A stretch of DNA of 5,348 nucleotides from Methanosarcinaceae archaeon (GTDB taxonomy: Archaea > Halobacteriota > Methanosarcinia > Methanosarcinales > Methanosarcinaceae), in the NCBI GenBank assembly GCA_020793555.1, contig DQIO01000162.1:1-5348 (forward strand), written 5' to 3'. The translations under genes and the position numbers were made by a program. This document shows, piece after piece, positions 1 to 5,116 of the stretch. The notes under the pieces are model-generated. The model worked only from the letters and a program-made list of their open reading frames with translations. It was not told where the DNA came from and searched no databases. The stretch's first letter is position 1. Every line of letters starts with the position of its first letter.

Positions 1-87
1 GTGATTTTTGCCTATTACTTTTATTTCAAGGCACTTTGTGCCTTGTTCTCTCTGCACTTCTAACCAGTTCTTTGCCCATTTATCCAT
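1..87 (-). CDS. 5' fragment of a gene leaving the left edge, probably an insertion-sequence (DDE) transposase
   Basis: An open frame starts with ATG at 87-85 and has no stop through base 1, giving 29 codons. The peptide begins MDKWAKNWLEVQREQG, followed by TKCLEIKVIGKNH. This W-A-x-x-W/F-L-x-x-Q...C-L-E-I-K pattern with a following short basic loop resembles, from memory, the N-terminus of IS4/IS1634-type transposases common in methanogens, where a Y-V-Y-R-S-T-T strand would come next just outside the window. Only the N-terminus is visible, so no DDE residue can be checked. There is no Shine-Dalgarno site before the ATG, but a TATA box lies about 27 bp upstream, which fits a leaderless mRNA. 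The gene is divergent from the thermosome gene. The ORF itself is moderately secure; the transposase assignment is an inference. Confidence 0.45.
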   Translation of the reverse strand, partial: MDKWAKNWLEVQREQGTKCLEIKVIGKNH

Positions 88-110
88 ATTCAGTAATTAG
101 GGAATCGTAT

Positions 111-118
111 TATATAAA
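111..118 (-). promoter_or_regulatory. TATA box of the left-edge gene, leaderless spacing
   Basis: The minus strand reads TTTATATA here. Its centre is about 27 bp from the ATG at 87, the distance at which archaeal transcription starts after a TATA box. The message would therefore begin at or next to the start codon, in line with the lack of a Shine-Dalgarno site. The box is nearly symmetric, so it could also drive plus-strand transcription toward the thermosome gene. Confidence 0.4.
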
Positions 119-160
119 AGTATAGAAATAATCGAGTGGAGACGAAAACAAACTAAAAAA

Positions 161-206
161 TTAAGATAAGATATGCCCTATTTCGGCGGAGTTAAGGTAA
201 GATATG
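161..206. repeat. 15-bp imperfect direct repeat upstream of the thermosome gene
   Basis: TTAAGATAAGATATG at 161-175 and TTAAGGTAAGATATG at 192-206 differ at one base. They lie 31 bp apart start to start, close to three helical turns, so both would face the same side of the DNA. This is the usual geometry for a pair of regulator-binding sites. The location is more than 80 bp upstream of the probable thermosome TATA box. The function is inferred; the repeat itself is directly visible. Confidence 0.5.
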
Positions 207-229
207 GTGAGTTATAAATCGATTTTATT

Positions 230-245
230 CCCCACATGCGTGGGG
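230..245. promoter_or_regulatory. GC-rich inverted repeat, possible operator
   Basis: CCCCAC-ATGC-GTGGGG has perfect 6-bp arms around a 4-base centre and stands out in an AT-rich region. The ACATGC inside it (234-239) is repeated in inverted form as GCATGT at 255-260. The element lies about 40 bp upstream of the likely thermosome TATA box, a plausible place for a regulator. A TATAAA-like element at 213-218 lies just upstream, so the palindrome might instead sit near the start site of a second promoter. Confidence 0.35.
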
Positions 246-266
246 ATGTTACGTGCATGTTTTTCC

Positions 267-306
267 AACCACACACACCCATAACCTATTTATAGAACCA
301 CACACA
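267..306. repeat. 11-bp perfect direct repeat on both sides of the thermosome TATA box
   Basis: AACCACACACA occurs at 267-277 and again at 296-306, with a period of 29 bp. The probable TATA box (286-295) sits between the copies, the second copy touching its downstream side. A protein bound to either copy would affect TBP/TFB or RNA polymerase access, so this is a candidate heat-shock or general operator. It does not match the Phr or HSR1 heat-shock sites as I remember them. Confidence 0.5.
286..295 (+). promoter_or_regulatory. Probable TATA box of the thermosome gene
   Basis: CTATTTATAG is the best TATA-like element near the gene. A start site about 25 bp downstream, near 313-318, would give a 5' leader of roughly 55 bases that includes the Shine-Dalgarno site. 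A second TATAAA at 213-218 could be an alternative distal promoter. The call rests on spacing and composition only. Confidence 0.45.
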
Positions 307-355
307 GTTAAATTCAATTCATTTACTATTTCAATCTAACATTAATCTTATATCA

Positions 356-360
356 GGAGG
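356..360 (+). promoter_or_regulatory. Shine-Dalgarno site of the thermosome gene
   Basis: GGAGG ends ten bases before the ATG at 371. It is a full match to the anti-Shine-Dalgarno core and fixes this ATG as the start. Confidence 0.8.
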
Positions 361-370
361 CTTAAAATCA

Positions 371-2023
371 ATGGCAGGACAGTATGGCGGTCAGCCAATC
401 GTTATCGTAGATCCAAGCAAAGAGCGCACAAAAGGCAGGGATGCGCTATCCATGAATATCAGTGCGGCACAAGCAGTCTCAGACATTGTGAAAACAACAC
501 TGGGGCCAAAAGGTATGGACAAGATGCTTGTCAATGCAATTGGTGACATAGTTCTTACAAATGATGGTGCGACCATCCTCAAAGAGATGTCCATCGAGCA
601 CCCGGCTGCGAAAATGGTTGTCGAAGTTGCACGCACACAGGAAAAATCTGCAGGCGACGGTACAACAAGCGCAGTCGTGTTAACGGGTGCACTTCTTGAA
701 AATGCACGTGAATTAATCGACACTGGTGTTCATCCTGCCATGATCGTAAATGGCTACAGGTTAGCCTCCGAAAAGGCTATAATGCTCGTGAACGACTTTG
801 CGGTATCCGTCACAGCAGATGACAAAGATATCCTTAACAAGATCGCAAAAACATCGATCACAGGTAAAGCGATCGAAGCGTATGGCGATCTGCTAGCATC
901 AATATGCGTGGATGCAGTACTCGCAATTCGTGGGAACGGTGCAATAAACATTGATGATAATATCCTAATCACACAGGATTCAGGTTCCACGATCAACGAC
1001 ACTGAATTTGTCGAAGGGGTTGTGCTAAATAAATGGCGTCTTCATCCAAACATGCCAAAAAGGATCGAAAACGCAAAGATTGCACTTGTCGACACACCTA
1101 TTGAACTTGGCAAAACATTCAACAAATCAAAAGTACAGATACAGTCTGCAGATGAAATGGCTGCATTTGTTGAACAGGAAGAATCTTACTTTAAAACAAT
1201 GGTCGATGCGATTGTACAGAGTGGTGCCAATGTTGTATTCTGCTCAAAAGGTATTGACGAACACGCAGTACATTACTTGCAAAAAAACAACATCTATGCC
1301 ACACGCCGCGTAAAAGATTCCGAGATGAAGAACATCTCACTTGCTACAGGTGCACGCATCATTCGCAATATACATGAAATTGAGGCAAATGACCTTGGAA
1401 GTGCAGGACTTGTTGAACAGGAAGGCGAATCCGAGGTAGGCAAAACATACATCAAGGAATGTACAAATGCAAAGTCAGTAACAATAATTGTGCGCGGTAG
1501 CACCGATCATGTGACTGACAACATTGAGCGTAGCATCGATGACGCACTGCGTGTAGTGAAGAACGTTATCGAAGACGGAAAAATAGTCTCAGGCGGCGGT
1601 GCACCTGAGATTGAGGTTGCACTCGGGCTTCGTTCTTATGCCGCATCGGTCGGTGGACGTGAACAAATGGCAATATCCGCATTTGCAGATGCGCTTGAAG
1701 CAATACCAAAAGCACTTGCAGAAAATGCCGGACATGATACCATTGACACAATACTCAACCTTCGTGCCAGCCACAGTAATATGAAGAATGCAGGACTGAA
1801 TGTGTTTACCGGTGAGATCGAGAATATGCTCGATAATGGTGTTGTGGATTCTCTCAAGGTGAAGACACAGGCAATTAAATCCGCATCTGAGGCAGCGACA
1901 ATGGTGCTTCGTGTCGATGATGTGTTAAAAGCACAAAGTAAGTCCATGGCTGATGTCGATCCTGCGCATAACATCCACAACTATGAGGGAATGTCTGCGC
2001 CTTTCCTTGAGAACCGCAGATAA
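371..2023 (+). CDS. thsA: Thermosome subunit (archaeal group II chaperonin)
   Basis: The product is 550 residues, normal for a thermosome subunit. It forms the double-ring cytosolic chaperonin that folds proteins by ATP hydrolysis, closed by a built-in lid. The three TCP-1 signatures are present: [11 protein letters not shown] (42-52), [11 protein letters not shown] (63-73) with Asp65, and the nucleotide loop GDGTT (95-99). The ATPase Asp is in SIDDAL (D390/D391), and GGGAPE (408-413) and VKTQAIKSA (497-505) complete the equatorial domain. Residues of roughly 150-400 hold the intermediate and apical domains, including [15 protein letters not shown] and VVFCSKGID. The strong Shine-Dalgarno site confirms the start. 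Oddities: the C-terminus ([12 protein letters not shown]) lacks the Gly-Met-rich tail of many archaeal subunits, and KWR (221-223) replaces the more usual D-K-E/R before HPNMP. Archaea often carry several paralogues, so which subunit this is (alpha, beta or gamma) is uncertain; the symbol is generic. Transcription probably ends at the hairpin just downstream. Confidence 0.96.
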   Translation: MAGQYGGQPIVIVDPSKERTKGRDALSMNISAAQAVSDIVKTTLGPKGMDKMLVNAIGDIVLTNDGATILKEMSIEHPAAKMVVEVARTQEKSAGDGTTSAVVLTGALLENARELIDTGVHPAMIVNGYRLASEKAIMLVNDFAVSVTADDKDILNKIAKTSITGKAIEAYGDLLASICVDAVLAIRGNGAINIDDNILITQDSGSTINDTEFVEGVVLNKWRLHPNMPKRIENAKIALVDTPIELGKTFNKSKVQIQSADEMAAFVEQEESYFKTMVDAIVQSGANVVFCSKGIDEHAVHYLQKNNIYATRRVKDSEMKNISLATGARIIRNIHEIEANDLGSAGLVEQEGESEVGKTYIKECTNAKSVTIIVRGSTDHVTDNIERSIDDALRVVKNVIEDGKIVSGGGAPEIEVALGLRSYAASVGGREQMAISAFADALEAIPKALAENAGHDTIDTILNLRASHSNMKNAGLNVFTGEIENMLDNGVVDSLKVKTQAIKSASEAATMVLRVDDVLKAQSKSMADVDPAHNIHNYEGMSAPFLENRR

Positions 2024-2045
2024 GTGTAAATTTCAAACATTACAG

Positions 2046-2083
2046 ATGGTTTGTAAGGTCAATACCTGATCCTTACAAACCAT
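2046..2083. terminator. 13-bp perfect inverted repeat, likely bidirectional terminator
   Basis: ATGGTTTGTAAGG (2046-2058) and CCTTACAAACCAT (2071-2083) are exact reverse complements around a 12-base loop. The element lies between the thermosome gene and the convergent hydrolase gene. On the plus strand it is followed by a T-rich stretch (CTTTTATAATTTT, 2089-2101), as expected for archaeal termination. The right arm includes the last three codons and the TAA stop of the hydrolase gene, so the structure overlaps coding sequence. Confidence 0.65.
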
Positions 2084-2654
2084 AAAAACTTTTATAATTT
2101 TCAATAGCCTTTTTTGCCTGCAAGGGAAATTTATCCTCAAGATATTCAATAAAATCATCCCTTGAAACGCAGTTTTTTACAACATCAAGCAGTTTTGCAG
2201 CAAAATGAATTGAACGTTCACTATTCTTTTGTATCTCAAAAGAAATGCATAAGGCATCCATTTGAAAATGCTTGAGTCGAATGTAAGGTGCGACAGATCC
2301 CAAAAGCACACCATCTTTTAGTTCGATGTACGCAGGAACTCCTGTTTTATTGATTCGATTGTCATCTGTCAGTTTTGCGAGATTGGCAGCCGAATATGAG
2401 TGTAATTCCACATAGGTATTCGGATGCAGACTGTCAACTGCATCAATTATCCTACTGCCGAGAGTGGTGTAATATCTTTTATCCAAAGTAGAAACATATT
2501 CTCCATTGTCTACAATCGGAATAACTGCAAGTGTACCGTTTTCCGGCGGTGTTGTACTTAAATTTAAAAGGAGTTCAGAGGTGTCGCGCCATTCATCACC
2601 ATGCAACCCTGCGACAAACAGGCGGATTGGTGACCCACTCCCAAAGATTTTCAG
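2073..2654 (-). CDS. DUF2119-type M14-like metallohydrolase (aspartoacylase/succinylglutamate desuccinylase fold); start abnormal
   Basis: This is a small (about 190-200 residue) putative zinc hydrolase. The frame reads LKIFGSGSPIRLFVAG and then LHGDEWRDT. The HxxE zinc motif is His18/Glu21 (counted from the CTG at 2654), the third zinc ligand is probably His85 in VELHS, and Glu140 in SFEIQ is a likely catalytic acid. This order matches M14-family deacylases and, as I recall, archaeal DUF2119 proteins of unknown substrate. The frame has no ATG or GTG before the motif: the first TTG (2606) encodes the Leu of LHGDE and would remove the first beta strand. An ATG at 2671-2669 is one base out of frame, separated by an A5 run at 2668-2664; one extra A would give MKKPNDLKIFGSG, a natural start. 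A sequence error, a recent frameshift or a non-standard start are all possible. The gene follows the methyltransferase stop (2678) almost directly, implying cotranscription. Confidence 0.75.
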   Translation of the reverse strand: MKIFGSGSPIRLFVAGLHGDEWRDTSELLLNLSTTPPENGTLAVIPIVDNGEYVSTLDKRYYTTLGSRIIDAVDSLHPNTYVELHSYSAANLAKLTDDNRINKTGVPAYIELKDGVLLGSVAPYIRLKHFQMDALCISFEIQKNSERSIHFAAKLLDVVKNCVSRDDFIEYLEDKFPLQAKKAIENYKSFYGL

Positions 2655-2677
2655 ATCATTGGGTTTTTCATTATTTG

Positions 2678-3370
2678 TTATGTTTCAGTACCCCCAACAG
2701 TTGTCCCTTTAGTTGCTACTTTACTTGCTATAATGTATATCTCCTCCTTTTTAGATTCCAATACATCAATTATAGTAAGCCCCATAGATTCCATATGACT
2801 CAATATTGGTTTTCTGTTCTCACGCTTCTTGATTTTGATGACCTGAAGCAATTTCCCACCCTCTTTTAACAGAGGCAGTATTCTTTCAAGCGCTTTAAGG
2901 GAATCTGCCGGTTCAAGGGTCAGATCGCTTAAAATCACATCAATAAGTTCGGGGGACAGTTCATTAAGTGGGATATTGAAAACATCTCCAAATGTAACTG
3001 AAACATTCTCATTTTCAAATGCGACTCTGGCAAGTTCCGATCGAAACTCACGACTAAACTCAAGTCCTTTCACACTTGTTGCAATTTCCGATGCAAATGC
3101 TAAGAAGCCACCGGCACTTGATCCAATATCAAGTACCTTGTCACCTTTTTGTATTACTTCAATATGTTCTTGAATGCCTTTTAGTTTTAAATAACCGGCT
3201 GGCTTGTCCATTCCTTGTGCAACATCGATATCATCATCGATTGAAACATCCTTTGCAGATTTTGTGATGATATTGCCATTTACTTTCACATAACCATTTA
3301 GTATTGCCTGTTTTGCACGACCTCTTGATTTGAAATGACCTGTATCTACAAGATATGCATCGAGTCTCAT
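2678..3370 (-). CDS. S4-domain RrmJ/FtsJ-fold RNA 2'-O-methyltransferase, TlyA-like
   Basis: The protein has 230 residues. An N-terminal S4 RNA-binding domain (about 1-52: MRLDAYLVDTG, SRGRAKQAILNGYVKVNG) is followed by a Rossmann-fold methyltransferase. The S-adenosylmethionine loop is VLDIGSSAGGF (79-89), with Glu104 as the likely ribose-binding acid. The catalytic K-D-K-E tetrad of RrmJ-type 2'-O-methyltransferases can be placed at Lys62 (YLKLKG), Asp149 (LSDL), Lys179 (QVIKI) and Glu210 (EIYIIA). Bacterial TlyA, with the same domain order, methylates 16S and 23S rRNA cytidines; the archaeal target is unproven. Differences from typical TlyA are AGYLKL instead of SRGGLKL and a lack of the VKPQFE motif. 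The C-terminal tail after 217 is Thr/Gly-rich and probably disordered. No Shine-Dalgarno site precedes the ATG, but a TATA box lies at leaderless distance. It lies 32 bases after the membrane-protein gene and just before the hydrolase gene. Confidence 0.85.
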   Translation of the reverse strand: MRLDAYLVDTGHFKSRGRAKQAILNGYVKVNGNIITKSAKDVSIDDDIDVAQGMDKPAGYLKLKGIQEHIEVIQKGDKVLDIGSSAGGFLAFASEIATSVKGLEFSREFRSELARVAFENENVSVTFGDVFNIPLNELSPELIDVILSDLTLEPADSLKALERILPLLKEGGKLLQVIKIKKRENRKPILSHMESMGLTIIDVLESKKEEIYIIASKVATKGTTVGGTET

Positions 3371-3394
3371 AATATCGGAATGGTGGGGGCGGAC

Positions 3395-3400
3395 TATATA
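3395..3400 (-). promoter_or_regulatory. Internal TATA box for the methyltransferase gene
   Basis: TATATA centred about 27 bp before the ATG at 3370, inside the 32-base gap and next to the upstream gene's TAG stop (3405-3403). The message would start at or near the ATG, explaining the missing Shine-Dalgarno site. The methyltransferase and hydrolase genes may therefore be transcribed separately from the membrane-protein gene. Confidence 0.45.
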
Positions 3401-3402
3401 TC

Positions 3403-4425
3403 CTATTGTCCTAGTTCATCCTGAAGTTCATCAATTGCTTTCATGAGGTCGATGGCTTCAGACTTATACTTCTTGGATAATGTTTCATATTCTTCGTCAC
3501 TGATGTCCCCATTATCCCTGTCTACTTTGATCTCGTTCAATAATGAAAGGACGGCATCGTACCGGGTTTCCATTTCATTAAGGTCAGGTTCTTCCATTGT
3601 GACCTCTTCGTCAACATCCAACTCGTTTTCATAATCCTCTGAATAGTCTTCATCATCTTCACTTTTCTTTTTCTTCTGCACAAATGGAAATGCAAGCACT
3701 GCCAGAATAATAAGTCCGATCACAATATATGGTAATATGCCACTGATGTTGCTCTTTGACTTTGTGCTAATTGAGAATTCCTTGATTTGAGGAGATGGCC
3801 ATGAGTGGACAATTGCATTATCCTCAGTTACTATATTGTCCCCCTTAATCTCATTTCCACCTTCATCTTTTATGACAAATTCCATTCCTTGGGCAGGAAT
3901 GATCTTGACTATAAGGTTGGATATTGGATAATTGACGTATGTGGGATATTGCAGAATCTTGGTGTACGCAGATACAGTATTTTCTCCATCATTGGGAACA
4001 AAATATTGTATTGCGTACATAGACATGCCTGCAGAGTTGAGGTGTTCTGCATCATCGAAGCGTACAACGTTTCCTTCCTTTATGTGCGGTATCTGAACTG
4101 GTGGTATATTTTCATTCATTGATTGTCGGGAGACAAATACATCGATTGCACTATTCGGCACCCATACCATTAAATCAGTCGTGCAATTTTCTGTTACTTT
4201 GAATACTATTGATTCCCGTATGGTAACAAATTCTGCATTTGAGATATCGACTTCTATCAACTCCTGAAGAATAACAATATTATTAATGGTGTTGCCAGAT
4301 GTGATTCCAGGCATTGAAATTGGTACTGCCGTCTCGCCATCTTGTGCGTACTCTGCAAATGCAAATGCTGTTTGTACCATCAATAAGATACAGATTAAAA
4401 TACCAAGATTTAGTCTAAATCGCAT
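3403..4425 (-). CDS. Uncharacterised one-pass membrane protein with signal peptide, extracytoplasmic domain and cytoplasmic coiled coil
   Basis: I do not recognise a named family. The 340-residue product begins with a signal peptide (MRFRLN, then a hydrophobic stretch, with a probable cut after AFAFA near residue 24). Residues about 25-228 are beta-rich (IVFKVTENCTTDLMVWVP, YAIQYFVPND, LIVKIIPAQGMEFVIKDEGG) and should lie outside the cell, with one Cys at 81. A transmembrane helix spans about 229-249 (ILPYIVIGLIILAVLAFPFV) and stops at KKKK (251-254), giving N-out/C-in topology. A strongly acidic linker (255-285) leads to a charged helix or coiled coil (about 285-338: RYDAVLSLLNEIK, GDISDEEYETLSKKY). 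This tail resembles helical segments at the ends of some CcmI-like and short-coiled-coil membrane proteins, but that similarity is weak. A good Shine-Dalgarno site fixes the start. The design suggests an adaptor or sensor linking the envelope to a cytoplasmic partner; the function is unknown. Confidence 0.85.
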   Translation of the reverse strand: MRFRLNLGILICILLMVQTAFAFAEYAQDGETAVPISMPGITSGNTINNIVILQELIEVDISNAEFVTIRESIVFKVTENCTTDLMVWVPNSAIDVFVSRQSMNENIPPVQIPHIKEGNVVRFDDAEHLNSAGMSMYAIQYFVPNDGENTVSAYTKILQYPTYVNYPISNLIVKIIPAQGMEFVIKDEGGNEIKGDNIVTEDNAIVHSWPSPQIKEFSISTKSKSNISGILPYIVIGLIILAVLAFPFVQKKKKSEDDEDYSEDYENELDVDEEVTMEEPDLNEMETRYDAVLSLLNEIKVDRDNGDISDEEYETLSKKYKSEAIDLMKAIDELQDELGQ

Positions 4426-4430
4426 GAAAA

Positions 4431-4438
4431 ATCTCCTT
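4431..4438 (-). promoter_or_regulatory. Shine-Dalgarno site of the membrane-protein gene
   Basis: The minus strand reads AAGGAGAT five bases before the ATG at 4425. It confirms this start over any later Met and places the hydrophobic signal sequence at the true N-terminus. Confidence 0.7.
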
Positions 4439-4465
4439 TATTTATAAGCTGAATGATTGCTGCAT

Positions 4466-4473
4466 GTATTTAA
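4466..4473 (-). promoter_or_regulatory. Candidate TATA box of the membrane-protein gene
   Basis: TTAAATAC on the minus strand would give a start site near 4443 and a leader of about 18 bases that still holds the Shine-Dalgarno site. Just upstream, TGTAAGT (4475-4481) and ACTTACA (4498-4504) form a 7-bp inverted repeat that could be an operator. Both calls rest on sequence pattern only. Confidence 0.3.
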
Positions 4474-4515
4474 TTGTAAGTGTCTAAAAAGTGCTGTACT
4501 TACATACACTTTAGA

Positions 4516-4619
4516 TCGTTTTTATTGTCGTTTTTATATGGTGAATATTTACATTAAAGGTATTGCTATTTGATATTCTTTTGCTTGATCACAGTACTTC
4601 CGAATAGCCCTACTTCCGA
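4516..4619. repeat. Two short tandem direct repeats in the intergenic stretch
   Basis: TCGTTTTTAT occurs at 4516-4525 and 4528-4537 (period 12), giving two T5 tracts on the plus strand. TACTTCCGA occurs at 4595-4603 and 4611-4619 (period 16). No gene was found in 4440-4643 on either strand. The T-tracts could end plus-strand transcription; the second pair has no evident role. Confidence 0.35.
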
Positions 4620-4643
4620 TTGACTAAACACTTTTTGCTTTAA

Positions 4644-4910
4644 CTCAAAACAACATCTGAACATTTCAGGAGCAAAAACTATGAGGTTGACATCATCCTA
4701 AATGATGGCGAGGTCGTCCCTGTTGAGATAAAATTCAGAAATAATCCAACCGACATCAAAAGACTTGAAAAGTTCATGTCCAAATTTGAAATCGAGACTG
4801 GTATTGTGATCACAAAGGATGTCTTAAAAGTCAAAGCCGAGGTCGGAGAGATTTTATTCATACCAGCGTGGTTGTTTTTAAGTGTGTTCAAAAGATCGGA
4901 TTGGGGATAG
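4644..4910 (+). pseudogene. C-terminal remnant of an archaeal ATPase with a DUF4143-type tail
   Basis: The frame opens after a TAA at 4641 and ends at TAG 4908-4910 (88 codons) but has no fitting start codon. It reads HFRSKNYEVDIILNDGE, then VVPVEIKFRNN, LEKFMSKFEIETGIVITKD and EILFIPAWLFLS. The EVD...PVEIK core (a restriction-nuclease-like fold), the GIVITKD strand and the IPAWLFL end are what I recall of the C-terminus of DEXX-box/AAA ATPases of about 400-480 residues with a DUF4143 domain. The ATPase part with its Walker motifs is missing, and nothing similar is visible upstream in other frames, so this is a 5'-truncated relic. These ATPases often lie in mobile or variable regions, in keeping with the neighbouring antitoxin gene. 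Family assignment is from memory of motifs. Confidence 0.7.
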
Positions 4911-4930
4911 TTCACGGAATGGGTGAGTGG

Positions 4931-4958
4931 CGCTTGGTGGGTCAAATACCACCGAGCG
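4931..4958. terminator. 10-bp hairpin after the ATPase remnant
   Basis: CGCTTGGTGG (4931-4940) pairs with CCACCGAGCG (4949-4958) along all ten positions, with a single G-U wobble and an 8-base loop. An AATTTTT run follows at 4965-4971, so it may be the old terminator of the ATPase gene. It could equally be a mobile-element end or a dispersed palindrome. Confidence 0.5.
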
Positions 4959-4998
4959 TACGCGAATTTTTCAATGCCCGACATGGAGTTGTTGATAA

Positions 4999-5015
4999 CC
5001 GGATGCCGGCTTTTT
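4999..5015 (+). terminator. Small GC stem followed by a T5 run
   Basis: CCGG-ATG-CCGG at 4999-5009 followed by CTTTTT. The stem is only 4 bp with a 3-base loop, so it is weak, but together with the stronger hairpin at 4931-4958 it would insulate the antitoxin gene from upstream transcription. Otherwise 4911-5086 shows no gene. Confidence 0.25.
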
Positions 5016-5088
5016 GTTGAAGGTTGGATTTGGATTATACCTCTACATTATACACAAATTTCTTATGTGCTCCATCGTACCAAAAACC

Positions 5089-5094
5089 ATATAG
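5089..5094 (+). promoter_or_regulatory. Candidate TATA box of the antitoxin gene
   Basis: ATATAG is centred about 25 bp before the ATG at 5117, preceded by a purine-rich BRE-like CAAAAACC (5081-5088). The spacing fits a leaderless transcript, and no Shine-Dalgarno site lies in front of the ATG. Another TATA-like element is TTATAC near 5048-5053. Confidence 0.35.
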
Positions 5095-5116
5095 GCAATA
5101 CTACCAATTTACCATT

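Noticed and set aside
230..306. CRISPR-like reading of the repeats upstream of the thermosome gene
   Set aside because: The repeats are of different sequences, each only two copies, and too short; spacing is that of operators, not of an array.
391..1002. Minus-strand open frames of 110 and 82 codons inside the thermosome gene
   Set aside because: Antisense shadows of a clear gene; Ser/Ala-rich translations without recognisable motifs or ribosome sites.
1080..1313. Plus-strand 77-codon frame inside the thermosome gene
   Set aside because: Out-of-frame shadow; low-complexity translation with no family likeness.
1294..1980. Minus- and plus-strand frames of 61-114 codons over the 3' half of the thermosome gene
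   Set aside because: Shadows of the conserved chaperonin frame.
2506..2869. Plus-strand frames of 68 and 112 codons opposite the hydrolase and methyltransferase genes
   Set aside because: They overlap two minus-strand genes with recognisable domains; no motif, no ribosome site.
3805..4122. Plus-strand 105-codon frame opposite the membrane-protein gene
   Set aside because: Antisense to a gene with a good Shine-Dalgarno site and coherent signal peptide/TM architecture.
4679..4984. Minus-strand 101-codon frame
   Set aside because: Lies opposite the ATPase remnant, whose plus-strand frame shows recognisable motifs; the minus translation has none.
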